From positions 6,645 through 70,644 of the forward strand of contig DASPIK010000059.1 in assembly GCA_035629075.1 (NCBI GenBank): a DNA stretch of 64,000 bases, written 5' to 3'. This stretch comes from JAEZPW01 sp035629075. Its GTDB lineage: Bacteria > Acidobacteriota > Terriglobia > Terriglobales > Acidobacteriaceae. The notes beneath the pieces were generated by a model that was given only the letters and a program-made list of their open reading frames with translations, had not been told where the DNA came from and ran no database searches. This document shows positions 1 to 8,210 of this stretch, piece by piece; the first letter of the stretch is position 1; every line of letters starts with the position of its first letter. The translations under genes were made by a program, and so were the position numbers.

Positions 1-636
1 ACCGGCAACCTGGTGAAGATCGACTATCCGCCCGTTCGAAATATGGCGATTTCCTACGACATCACTGTCCCAGCAGACACTCGCTTACGTGGAACTTCGG
101 GCTCCGGCAACCAGGAGGTGCGCGGCCTGAGAGGCGATGTTGATCTGCGTGCCGGGTCAGGCGACATGCAACTCGACGACATTACTGGCGCGGTGCGGGT
201 TGAAACCGGTTCGGGCAACATCGTGGGCAATCGCCTTGGGGGAGCGCTTCAAGCGCGTGCCGGCAGTGGGGACATACGCGCGAATCTCGCTGGACAGGGT
301 AACGTGCGGGTCAATACAGGTTCCGGAAACGTCGAAGTACGAGGCATCAACGGCAGCGCCACGGTCGACACCGGAAGCGGAGACATCAATGCCGACGGAC
401 AGCTAAGAGGCGATTGGGCCATCCGCGCCGGTTCCGGGAACGTACGCCTCACTCTGCCTCGCGGTGCTTCGTTCAACGTGGAGGTATCCACGGGCTCTGG
501 CGATATCAACATGAACCACCCTGTAAATACCGCTCAGGGACAAGCAAAAAGGCCGCGCAACATCTCGGGAAAAGTTGGCAATGGCGGGCCGGTGCTTCGC
601 GTACGTACCGGTTCCGGTGACATAGACGTGTACTGA
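1..636 (+). CDS. DUF4097-like GSG-repeat (putative adhesin) protein, 5' partial
   Basis: The reading frame is open from the first base of the window, so the true start lies upstream; the GTG at 13 is only an internal codon. About 211 residues are visible. They contain nine evenly spaced copies of a short strand-turn motif, GSG followed by N or D and a hydrophobic residue, the last at the C-terminus (GSGDIDVY). This periodic pattern is typical of the DUF4097/DUF4098 family of beta-helical cell-surface or periplasmic proteins of unknown function. No catalytic residues are apparent. It ends 33 nt before the ABC permease gene, so the two may be co-transcribed. Family assignment is by pattern; role is unknown. 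Confidence 0.75.
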   Translation, partial: TGNLVKIDYPPVRNMAISYDITVPADTRLRGTSGSGNQEVRGLRGDVDLRAGSGDMQLDDITGAVRVETGSGNIVGNRLGGALQARAGSGDIRANLAGQGNVRVNTGSGNVEVRGINGSATVDTGSGDINADGQLRGDWAIRAGSGNVRLTLPRGASFNVEVSTGSGDINMNHPVNTAQGQAKRPRNISGKVGNGGPVLRVRTGSGDIDVY

Positions 637-669
637 TAACGGCATTCATATTCGGCAGAGGGCAAACCC

Positions 670-1926
670 ATGTTGCTCCAAGAACTCATCAGCCAGGGCT
701 GGCAGTCGTTAACGCGGAACAAATTGCGGTCAGCGCTCACGATGCTCGGCATCATCTGGGGCCTGGTTTGCGTAGTTACGCTGCTGGCCTATGGCGAGGG
801 TGTAGGCGGCACGATTCACAAGGCTCTCTCGAATATGAGTAGCGGCATTCTGATCCTGCGAGGCGGGCAGACCAGTATGCAGGCAGGCGGGCAGCGGTCC
901 GGTCGCAGGATCAACCTGGAGTACGAAGACGTCGAAGCACTCCGGCAGGAGGTTCCATTACTGCGCTATGTAAGCGCCGAGTTTGACTCCGATTTCGGCT
1001 ACAAGGTCGGCACACGCATGGTCTCGATCGGGACCCGCGGGATCGAGATGAACTACGACAAGATGCGCCGGCTTACGATCGAAGACGGTCGTATGTTCAA
1101 CGAGAGCGACTTTGCCGAGCATCGCCGCGTGGTGGTTTTCGGTGCTGATGCAGCACGAAGGGCTTTCCAGGGCGCCCCGGCAATCGGGCAAACTGTAAGT
1201 ATTAGCGGTCTGAGTTTCGAAGTCATCGGCGTCCTGAAGAAAAAGGTCCAGGACTCGATGTATTACGGCCCGGATAACGAGCAGGCCTTCATACCCTTTG
1301 GCACTTTGCGGGATCTTAGGAACATCAAGGATCCACAGATGATCCTGGTCCAGCCGATCACACCTGAACTTAACAAAGACGCGCTGGAAGCTGCACGCGC
1401 CGTACTCGCGAGGCGTCACCACTTCAACCCAAAGGACGACAAAGCGGTTACGGATTGGGACACGATCGAGGACCAAGCCGATGTGAGGAACCTGCAACTT
1501 GCCATGTCCACCGTGCTCGGCATTATCGGCGCATTGACGCTCGGAGTAGGCGGGGTCGGGGTGATGAACATCATGCTGGTGTCCGTCACGGAGCGCACCC
1601 GCGAAATCGGTCTACGCAAAGCATTAGGGGCAAGGCCGCGCGACATCCTCCGCCAGTTCCTGCTGGAAGCGCTCGTGCTTACGTTCATCGCGGGAATCAT
1701 CGGCATGGCGCTATCGCTGGTTGTGACTTGGGCGGTGCCTCCCATGCCGCTCTATAGCCAGTTCTACAAGACAGCGAACCACGAGGGCGACATCTTCCTG
1801 CACGCGTCTGGCACCGTCATGTTCGTCTCTTTCGCTATTCTCAGCTTCGTCGGAATAACCTCGGGCTTCTGGCCAGCACTCAAGGCCGCGCGCTTGAATC
1901 CGATTGAGGCCTTACGATACGAATGA
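670..1926 (+). CDS. MacB/FtsX-family ABC transporter permease
   Basis: This 418-residue protein has the MacB-type layout. A first membrane segment at about residues 20-42 follows the motif RSALTMLGIIWG. Next comes a periplasmic MacB_PCD domain (about 45-270), then an FtsX domain with three membrane segments (about 280-415). The FtsX domain includes the conserved coupling sequence TERTREIGLRKALGARPRDI and ends in NPIEALRYE. Such permeases normally work with a cytoplasmic ATPase to drive efflux or envelope remodelling. No ATPase gene follows; one could lie upstream of the window, before the DUF4097-like gene. The substrate cannot be told from sequence. Confidence 0.9.
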   Translation: MLLQELISQGWQSLTRNKLRSALTMLGIIWGLVCVVTLLAYGEGVGGTIHKALSNMSSGILILRGGQTSMQAGGQRSGRRINLEYEDVEALRQEVPLLRYVSAEFDSDFGYKVGTRMVSIGTRGIEMNYDKMRRLTIEDGRMFNESDFAEHRRVVVFGADAARRAFQGAPAIGQTVSISGLSFEVIGVLKKKVQDSMYYGPDNEQAFIPFGTLRDLRNIKDPQMILVQPITPELNKDALEAARAVLARRHHFNPKDDKAVTDWDTIEDQADVRNLQLAMSTVLGIIGALTLGVGGVGVMNIMLVSVTERTREIGLRKALGARPRDILRQFLLEALVLTFIAGIIGMALSLVVTWAVPPMPLYSQFYKTANHEGDIFLHASGTVMFVSFAILSFVGITSGFWPALKAARLNPIEALRYE

Positions 1927-1993
1927 GAGCCGAGCCGCGGTGTGCGGGTCGGCTTGACTTCGCAACTCGCTCACAGCACACTCTCGTGTACGC

Positions 1994-2791
1994 ATGAGCG
2001 CGATTGTCACTTTCACGACAGACTTCGGAACCGAAGATCACTACGCCGGCACGATGAAAGGCGTGGTTCTAAACATCAACCCTGAAGCGCAAGTCATCGA
2101 CATCTGTCATCAGGTACCCGCGTACGACGTGCTCGAGGGTGCGCTCACGATTGCACAGGCCTACCGGTACTTCCCTGCTGGTACTGTTCATGTGGTGGTG
2201 GTTGACCCAGGAGTTGGAAGTTTGCGACGCGCGATCTTTGCGGACACGGGGCAGCATCGTTTTGTCGCCCCGGACAACGGCGTGCTTTCGTTCGTGATCG
2301 ACCGCGAGCCGCATGTAACCGTTCGCCATATCACAAACCAAAGCTATTTTCTGCGCCCGGTCAGCAACACGTTTCATGGGCGTGACATTTTCGCTCCCGT
2401 TGCCGCGCACTTGAGTCTCGGTGTTTCTGGAGAAGACGTTGGTCCGGAAATTTCGGATCACAAGCACCTTGATCTACCGACATTGCGGAAGGTCGGGACG
2501 CAGACCATCGAAGGCGCCGTTCTGAAGGTGGACAAGTTCGGCAATGTCGTCACGAATGTCACGCCGGGGGACTTCGCAGAGATGTTAGGCACTGGCGCGC
2601 CGCTCCGTGTTCGTATCGGATCGGCTGAGATCACAGAGTTGCGCCACTCCTATGCTGGAGCGAAACGAGGCGAGTTGTTCGCCATTATCGGCAGCATGGG
2701 GTTCCTGGAAATTGCAGTCAATCAAGACTCGGCGGCTGCGTTACTGCAAGTGAAGCCGGGAGATCAAGTTGAAGTGACGACTCGAGGGTGA
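1994..2791 (+). CDS. SAM hydrolase (SAM hydroxide adenosyltransferase, DUF62)
   Basis: A 265-residue member of the fluorinase/chlorinase/DUF62 superfamily. It begins with the family motif TFTTDFGTEDHYAG, and has VVDPGVGS around residue 69 and FHGRDIFAP around 127. The D-R-H water-activating triad of DUF62 enzymes is present as Asp71, Arg78 and His128. That points to hydrolysis of S-adenosylmethionine to adenosine and methionine rather than halogenation. A C-terminal beta-barrel domain with DKFGNVVTN (about residue 175) is also typical. It sits alone after the permease. The ATG at 1994 is the first residue that gives a full N-terminal motif. Confidence 0.9.
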   Translation: MSAIVTFTTDFGTEDHYAGTMKGVVLNINPEAQVIDICHQVPAYDVLEGALTIAQAYRYFPAGTVHVVVVDPGVGSLRRAIFADTGQHRFVAPDNGVLSFVIDREPHVTVRHITNQSYFLRPVSNTFHGRDIFAPVAAHLSLGVSGEDVGPEISDHKHLDLPTLRKVGTQTIEGAVLKVDKFGNVVTNVTPGDFAEMLGTGAPLRVRIGSAEITELRHSYAGAKRGELFAIIGSMGFLEIAVNQDSAAALLQVKPGDQVEVTTRG

Positions 2792-2804
2792 CTGAACTTG
2801 GCGC

Positions 2805-3038
2805 TTACACGTTTTTTGGGTTCGCCCGCGTATAACGCTCCATTTTTGTGATCCACTTCAGATACCGGATTAGCTGATTCCGCTCCCGCCACATGAATCC
2901 CCAGAACTCTAGAAAGCCAACTTTGTCCATTTTCACGCCGCAATAGGTCTCGATGCGCCAGCGCAGGTAGGGACTGCGCCAAGGGGTCAGGTGATAGCCA
3001 CGGCTCGAATTCCAGAGAAATTTGAGAAGGTTTCGCAT
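2805..3038 (-). CDS. Small Trp/Arg-rich conserved-looking protein
   Basis: A 77-residue basic protein rich in Trp, Arg and Tyr (for example LTPWRSPYLRWRIETY and FWGFMWRER). This composition is unlike a random shadow frame, and it fills the otherwise empty gap between the SAM hydrolase and the asparaginase. I have an impression of similar short proteins in Acidobacteriota but cannot name a family. There is no signal peptide and no clear membrane helix. The ribosome-binding site upstream of the ATG is weak. Function unknown. Confidence 0.5.
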   Translation of the reverse strand: MRNLLKFLWNSSRGYHLTPWRSPYLRWRIETYCGVKMDKVGFLEFWGFMWRERNQLIRYLKWITKMERYTRANPKNV

Positions 3039-3108
3039 GGGTCAGCACTTCTAGGTTTTCAGCAGTGCGGAAGCGTGTCAAGCCTTGCCGACCAGATAAA
3101 CGCAAACA

Positions 3109-3141
3109 GGCCACGAGGGCGAAGGTCCCCCTTTCGTGGCC
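3109..3141 (-). terminator. Putative intrinsic terminator of the asparaginase gene
   Basis: An 8-bp inverted repeat (GGCCACGA ... TCGTGGCC) with additional G/C pairing inside lies 14 nt past the stop codon at 3155. On the minus strand it is followed by a T-rich stretch (TGTTTGCGTTTATC). The U-run is imperfect, so confidence is moderate. Confidence 0.45.
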
Positions 3142-3154
3142 CATTTACAAGCGT

Positions 3155-4366
3155 CTACTTTGTTTCGGTCAGTTCCGGGATAGGCGGCCAATTCATCGAG
3201 GTGCCCTGGAAAAGAGCGACGGTCTTCTCGATACGCTTGCCTTTGCCGTCCATTACGGCGAAGCGGCGTGGACGCTCAACGCTACCGCTCCAGAGTGAAA
3301 CCCCGGCGTACGCTCCGTCTTTGCGGAGAATGTAATAAACCATGTCGAGGTACTTGATTCTGTTCATGTCATTGTTGTGGTTGCGAGCGATGCGGCGCAA
3401 TGCGTCCAGGCCGGCCTCCTGCGGACTCATGCCGCGGCGCATGTTCTCGACGATGGTGTGCGCACCGGCCACCTTGATGTTCTCTTCACCGCTGCCCGTA
3501 GCGCCAGCAGAACCCACGTCCTGATCGGTATAGCAGCCGGCGCCTATGATGGGGGAATCACCCAAACGGCCCGGGATTTTCCATGCCAAGCCGCTGGTTG
3601 TCGTACAGCCCGACATCTCGCCTTTTGCATTCACAGCCGAGGTGTGGATAGTGCCCATTGGCGGGAAGAGCACAACGAGCGCGGCATGCAGACGATACTC
3701 TGGCGCGATGCCAAGATCCGCCGCGACATCTTCGAGCTTTTTAATTCGATTCTCAAGAGTGATGGCCTGCCCCGGCCCTTTCCACTTCGGGTCGGCAATG
3801 CCGGGCCCCCACCAGTCCTGATTGCTGTTGAACTGCTTCCACAACATCCATATTTTGCGGGATCGCTCGGTCAGCAGATTCTCTTTCGGGAACCCCATGG
3901 CATATGCGAAGCGCTCCGCACCTTCGCCGACAAGCATGACGTGACCGGTGTGTTCCATGACCGCCCGTGATAAGGCGGCGACGTGCTTTACGTTGCGTAC
4001 GCCTCCGACGGAGCCTGCGCGGCGTGTGGGACCGTGCATGCAACACGCATCGAGTTCCACGACACCCTCTTCATTCGGGAGACCACCGAAACCGACGCTG
4101 TCGTCACTGGGATCATCTTCCTGCACCTGGCCGACGTGAATGCAGGCGTCGAGCGTGTCGGTACCGTCGAGCAGCATGTCATAAGCGGTATCGAGCGAAT
4201 TGGCGCCCAATGCCTTGGTGATGATGACCGGCTTAGCCGGGGGCTTCAGGTCCGCGACCTTTGCCGTGTCGTGCGGCGCCTGGCCGCCCTTTTCCTGGGC
4301 TTCCAACCCGATCGCCATCGAACCTACTGCTGCGGTAGTTAGGAAATCCCTACGCGAGAAATCCAT
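3155..4366 (-). CDS. N4-(beta-N-acetylglucosaminyl)-L-asparaginase, Tat-exported
   Basis: A 403-residue Ntn-hydrolase of the glycosylasparaginase/asparaginase-2 family. The N-terminus carries a twin-arginine signal (SRRDFLTTAAVGSMAIG), implying export of the folded protein. The self-cleavage site is likely before Thr239 in MGTIHTSAV; cleavage would expose the nucleophilic threonine and split the protein into alpha and beta chains. Downstream, CTTTSGLAWKIPGR and GDSPIIGAGCYTD are the substrate-binding motifs of glycosylasparaginases. The expected reaction is hydrolysis of the GlcNAc-Asn bond left after glycoprotein breakdown. The gene appears monocistronic, with a terminator-like hairpin downstream. 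Confidence 0.9.
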   Translation of the reverse strand: MDFSRRDFLTTAAVGSMAIGLEAQEKGGQAPHDTAKVADLKPPAKPVIITKALGANSLDTAYDMLLDGTDTLDACIHVGQVQEDDPSDDSVGFGGLPNEEGVVELDACCMHGPTRRAGSVGGVRNVKHVAALSRAVMEHTGHVMLVGEGAERFAYAMGFPKENLLTERSRKIWMLWKQFNSNQDWWGPGIADPKWKGPGQAITLENRIKKLEDVAADLGIAPEYRLHAALVVLFPPMGTIHTSAVNAKGEMSGCTTTSGLAWKIPGRLGDSPIIGAGCYTDQDVGSAGATGSGEENIKVAGAHTIVENMRRGMSPQEAGLDALRRIARNHNNDMNRIKYLDMVYYILRKDGAYAGVSLWSGSVERPRRFAVMDGKGKRIEKTVALFQGTSMNWPPIPELTETK

Positions 4367-4452
4367 TCAGGCCTCCACCAGAATTTGTGAGAGCCGGAAA
4401 GAATAACAAACGGAGTTCCAACTTACGAGCTTGCAGTTTCGAAAGCAAAACG

Positions 4453-4477
4453 AACGGCCTCCTTGACGGAGGCCGTT
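4453..4477 (-). terminator. Intrinsic terminator after the eRF1-like gene
   Basis: A 10-bp perfect stem (AACGGCCTCC / GGAGGCCGTT) with a 5-nt loop lies about 20 nt past the stop codon at 4497. On the minus strand it is followed by CGTTTTGCTTTC. It closes the HPF-sigma / eRF1-like unit. Confidence 0.8.
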
Positions 4478-4496
4478 GTGCGGAACGGAGGATAGG

Positions 4497-5666
4497 TTAG
4501 CTGGCGAGTTTACTGGACGTGTTCTGATCTGCCCGGAACCTCAACAGCGCTGCTACGTTGCCGATGTTCTTAAAGTCGTCTCTTGGGGGGACATGGACAA
4601 TTTCGATGTTGTTTCGAACGGCGAGCGCAAGCAACGCATCCGTTACGTCATCAAGTCTGCGGGTCTCGCCTCCGCAAACGGAGCACTTTGAGTGTTCGTC
4701 ATTGATGTCGATATGCGCACAGTTGCGACACTCGACCGCGGGTGCGGCAAAATCCTGACTCACCAGTAAGGTTTGAACTTCGCCGGTTTCGAGTGACCGC
4801 AAGACTCGCCTTATTCCGAGCGCGCCGTTACCGTTGCGGTGGGCCTGACCGATTACCTCTTGCAGCAGCTTCTCCTGCCGACTGCGGCGAAATTCCTTGA
4901 TGACCTTTTCAGCGTGTTCGCGCACCTGCACGGGACTTGCGGTTGCCGGATCGATCGGAAAGTGCCCAAGCAGGTGCGGACGGACGTAAGGGTGAAGTTC
5001 GTACTCCATCTCGGGCCAATTTTCGTCACGAATGCCGAAAATCAGCTTGTCGTACGCGCCTTTCTCTTTCATCTCGCGGAGGTGTTCGGCGATTTCCATG
5101 TAGTGACGCCGGCCCTGGTTTTCAACGTGGCGCTCGGCGTGGCCGGCATCGTATCCCCCCCAACCGTCGCTGCGGCCTCGTCGCGGCAAATGATTCGTGA
5201 ATCCTTCGGTTTCACGTATTTCGTCATTTGAATAGTTAAAGAACCGAGCCTTCGACTTATCGGCCAGCACAATCGCGTAACGAGGAATCGCATCGGCGAT
5301 CGCAGTCAGCGGTCGGAGGTGAAACCCACGGTTGATCAGTAGCTTGGTTCCGCTCAAACGAGCCGGCAGGTCGAATTCGCGCCAGAAGTTCTTTGCGCTG
5401 CAGGCGAACACCGCTTTCGCACGGCCGCCATTGCCATGTAAGCGGTCCGCGAGACTGACTATGCGTTCCAAGTCTGCGCGCGCACAGCCGTTGCGGCCGG
5501 CTTGTTCAACCTCCCGCAGTACGTTGCGCGCCATGTCTTTGACGAGTATTGCCTCCTCTCGATGAGCCTTGTTCTGGGGCGGCTCAGGCTGGTAATAGAA
5601 GCTGACAGCACATCCTTCCGGAGACTCGAATCGGGCAAGTTCGCCTATGTCGTCACGGGTGATCAT
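4497..5666 (-). CDS. Bacterial eRF1-like (baeRF-type) protein with zinc ribbon
   Basis: A 389-residue protein resembling the archaeal/eukaryotic peptide-chain-release-factor-1 fold as found in bacteria. The middle region around residues 163-190 holds a loop with GWGGYDAGHAERHVE. It sits where eRF1 carries its catalytic GGQ and may be the functional counterpart. A four-cysteine zinc ribbon follows, Cys313, Cys316, Cys328 and Cys331, inside the eRF1 domain-3-like C-terminal part. The family is thought to act on ribosomes in peptide release or rescue; this is inference here. Its stop is followed by a clear terminator. It starts 37 nt after the HPF-sigma gene, so the two are probably one transcript, which supports a role on idle or stalled ribosomes. 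Confidence 0.75.
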   Translation of the reverse strand: MITRDDIGELARFESPEGCAVSFYYQPEPPQNKAHREEAILVKDMARNVLREVEQAGRNGCARADLERIVSLADRLHGNGGRAKAVFACSAKNFWREFDLPARLSGTKLLINRGFHLRPLTAIADAIPRYAIVLADKSKARFFNYSNDEIRETEGFTNHLPRRGRSDGWGGYDAGHAERHVENQGRRHYMEIAEHLREMKEKGAYDKLIFGIRDENWPEMEYELHPYVRPHLLGHFPIDPATASPVQVREHAEKVIKEFRRSRQEKLLQEVIGQAHRNGNGALGIRRVLRSLETGEVQTLLVSQDFAAPAVECRNCAHIDINDEHSKCSVCGGETRRLDDVTDALLALAVRNNIEIVHVPPRDDFKNIGNVAALLRFRADQNTSSKLAS

Positions 5667-5703
5667 GTATTGGTCTTCTCCTGACTACGGTTAAAACGGG
5701 CGA

Positions 5704-6753
5704 TCAAGCGATCTTGGAGTGTTGCAGGAGTTTGTCCTTGAACTCATCCGGGACCGGCAACGATTTCCGCAGGTGCTCGCGGGCAGTCATCACCGACGAG
5801 CGGACCTGTTCGACGGAACGGTCGCTGATGGCTGCGATTTCGTCCGGGGTGAACCCTTCGATGGCGTAAAGCAGGAACGCCTCGCGATCCTCCTTCGTTG
5901 CCCCAAGCAAGGCACGTTCGACCATCGAAATCATCTCGTCGTTGGCAACGATCTGCTCCGGAGTGAAAACGCGGGGATCCGGAGTGTTCTCCTGCTGCGT
6001 CATAGTCTCATCAGGCTGGTGGTACTGAAAGTGAACGTCATCGCTGGCGCCAACGTTGGCTCGGCGTGTCGTCTGATCGAGCGGCACATTGTCTGAGCTC
6101 TGCGGGTTTCTTGCCGCAAGATCGTCGATGGCTTTCATAGCCAGGCGATACAGCCAAGGTTCGAGAGCAAGGCGCTCCGGCTTTTCGATACCGTCGCCCA
6201 ACGCGTTCGCAATCGCCTCGTCGATGACCTCTTCACGGGTGACCTGATCTGGTTCAAGTGCGCCGCTGTTTTCTCGGTACCGAAGCTCACGGTCTACGAA
6301 CCTGTTCAATCGGTACAGGTTCGCGTTGACGTAAGAAGCGATGTCCTCTTCGGAGATGGTGGGAGGCTGCACCGCCGCAAGCGTCTCCTCAAATGGGACC
6401 TGCGGCTGCGGCCTGGTGCGGCCCACACCTTGCCTGCGAACCCACTTGTGCTGCTGCCGGAGCTGGTCCTTGTGCTTTCCGACGCGCTCGATCAGGTCGT
6501 CAAAAGCCATCTTGAGCGCGGCATTCGGCTCTGCTCCGCTCTCGGCCGCGGCAATGTCGCCGGAGGGCAGACGCAAGTCGAGTGAGACGTTCGCGCCTTC
6601 ACGCGCGGGCTTCTTGTCATCAATGCTGATACGCAAGTGGACCAGGTCAGGCTTGAAGACCTGCAAGCGCTTGCGCAGCTTCCCTACTTGTTGATCAATG
6701 TACTTGTCGATGTCGGCGGGCTTATTACCTTTGTAGCTGACGTGGACGTTCAT
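5704..6753 (-). CDS. HPF/RaiA ribosome-hibernation domain fused to a sigma-70-like region
   Basis: A 349-residue two-part protein. Residues 1 to about 105 look like a short HPF/RaiA (YfiA) domain, which binds the 30S decoding centre: MNVHVSYKGNK at the start, then a beta strand LVHLRISIDDKK and an amphipathic helix AALKMAFDDLIERVGKHK. Residues about 133-225 resemble sigma-70 region 2 helices. Residues about 271-332 read as sigma region 4, with a helix-turn-helix (EDREAFLLYAIEGFTPDEIAAISDRS, shown here in part: EGFTPDEIAAIS; VEQVRSSVMTAREHLRKSL). Ordinary long HPFs instead carry a C-terminal dimerization domain. No stop or frame break lies between the halves. It precedes the eRF1-like gene by 37 nt. 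Whether the sigma part binds polymerase is unknown. Confidence 0.8.
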   Translation of the reverse strand: MNVHVSYKGNKPADIDKYIDQQVGKLRKRLQVFKPDLVHLRISIDDKKPAREGANVSLDLRLPSGDIAAAESGAEPNAALKMAFDDLIERVGKHKDQLRQQHKWVRRQGVGRTRPQPQVPFEETLAAVQPPTISEEDIASYVNANLYRLNRFVDRELRYRENSGALEPDQVTREEVIDEAIANALGDGIEKPERLALEPWLYRLAMKAIDDLAARNPQSSDNVPLDQTTRRANVGASDDVHFQYHQPDETMTQQENTPDPRVFTPEQIVANDEMISMVERALLGATKEDREAFLLYAIEGFTPDEIAAISDRSVEQVRSSVMTAREHLRKSLPVPDEFKDKLLQHSKIA

Positions 6754-7025
6754 GCGAGCCTCGGAGACTACCTTTCCGTGCGGCTTCTGTCCTTGCTGGT
6801 CGCAAATTTTACACCTGCTGACAGTAGAAGCCGGGCTAAATGTGAACGTTGTATGAAGAACTCGGATTTTCGGCAGCTAACGTGCTGAAAGGACTAAGGT
6901 TTTCAGAATGGGAAAGGAGAGCAGCTGATGGACAGCAGTGCAGACGTCCACTGGACTGCCTGACGACCACTTTGCTGCGGGAACGCTGGATGCTTCTCGA
7001 CTACTGAAGCTAAACCGAGACCGCT

Positions 7026-8156
7026 TCACACCGCCACTGTCACCGAACTTTCCGTCCTCTTAACTGGCCGGTACAGCGTGTCGCGCTCGAAGGGCTCGCG
7101 GCCTGCTTCGCGGATCAGGCGCTCCAAGTCCTGGCGACGCATTCCTTGTGGCGTACTTGCGCCAGCATCGTGGTAGATCTTCTCTTCCACGACCGTTCCA
7201 TCAATGTCGTCTGCGCCGAAACGCAGAGCGATCTGCGCGATCTTGGGCGTCATCATTTGCCAATACGCCTTGATGTGCGGGATGTTGTCGAGCATCAGGC
7301 GGCTAACAGCGATATTGCGAATATCAAGCATGCCAGTGGTCCAGGGCAGATGCTGGAGCGGCGTGTTATCAGGATGGAATGCGAGCGGAATGAAAGTCTG
7401 CAAACCGTGTGTCTCATCCTGCAACGCGCGGAGTTTCAGGAGGTGATCGATACGATCCTCTTCGTTTTCGATGTGGCCGTAGAGCATCGTCGCGTTCGAC
7501 TTGAAGCCCATCTGATGTGCCTGCTTGGCGATCTCCAACCACTCGCCACCGTCGATCTTGTGATCGCAGATGATGTGGCGCACGCGATCGGAGAAAATCT
7601 CGGCTCCGCCGCCAGGCATCGAGTCCACCCCGGCAGCTTTTAGCTTCTCCAAAATCTCTCGAATCGTGAACTTGTAGCGCTTGGCGAAAAAAGCGACTTC
7701 GACCATCGTGAACGCCTTGACGTGCACGCCGGGGAAGCGCTCTTTAAGGCCGCGGACGAGATCGAGAAAATAGTCGAGCGGCAAGTCGGGATGCAGGCCG
7801 CCGACGATGTGGAACTCGGTCACCGCTTCCGAATAGCCCGAGGCCGCAGCTTGAAATGCCTCTTCCAGCGCCATTGTGTATGCGCCGGGGGTGTCTTTCT
7901 TGCGTCCAAAAGCGCACAACCGACAGGCCGCCACGCAAACATTCGTCGGGTTGATGTGCCGGTTCACATTGAAATACGCGACGTTCCCGTGCATCTTCTC
8001 GCGGACGTGATTTGCCATCCAGCCGACGGCAAGAATGTCCGGCGAGCGAAAGAGCGCTATGCCGTCCTCTTCGCTTAGGCGTTCGCCGGCGATGACTTTG
8101 TCATGAATGGAATTGAGCGTGGGATCGTCTGTCTGGAATGCGTGAGCCTGCGGCAT
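7026..8156 (-). CDS. mqnE: Aminofutalosine synthase MqnE
   Basis: A 376-residue radical-SAM enzyme. The cluster-binding CxxxCxxC is Cys74, Cys78 and Cys81 in NPTNVCVAACRLCAFGR, the form typical of the MqnE/MqnC/CofH group. Other supporting stretches are EFHIVGGLHPDLP and SMPGGGAEIFSDRVR. MqnE joins 3-[(1-carboxyvinyl)oxy]benzoate to SAM to make 6-amino-6-deoxyfutalosine in the futalosine route to menaquinone. The UbiA-type prenyltransferase of the same strand lies 400 bp upstream, consistent with a quinone pair, although a broken plus-strand gene sits between them. The length fits the family. Confidence 0.9.
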   Translation of the reverse strand: MPQAHAFQTDDPTLNSIHDKVIAGERLSEEDGIALFRSPDILAVGWMANHVREKMHGNVAYFNVNRHINPTNVCVAACRLCAFGRKKDTPGAYTMALEEAFQAAASGYSEAVTEFHIVGGLHPDLPLDYFLDLVRGLKERFPGVHVKAFTMVEVAFFAKRYKFTIREILEKLKAAGVDSMPGGGAEIFSDRVRHIICDHKIDGGEWLEIAKQAHQMGFKSNATMLYGHIENEEDRIDHLLKLRALQDETHGLQTFIPLAFHPDNTPLQHLPWTTGMLDIRNIAVSRLMLDNIPHIKAYWQMMTPKIAQIALRFGADDIDGTVVEEKIYHDAGASTPQGMRRQDLERLIREAGREPFERDTLYRPVKRTESSVTVAV

Positions 8157-8210
8157 GGATTTGATGATAGCTGAATTGCCTGCCGCGTTGTAACCTTCTC
8201 GACTAAAGGA

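Noticed and set aside
3155..4366. The residue before the asparaginase nucleophile is Gly, not Asp
   Set aside because: Gly-Thr is the normal cleavage site in related asparaginase-2 and isoaspartyl peptidases, so it is not an anomaly.
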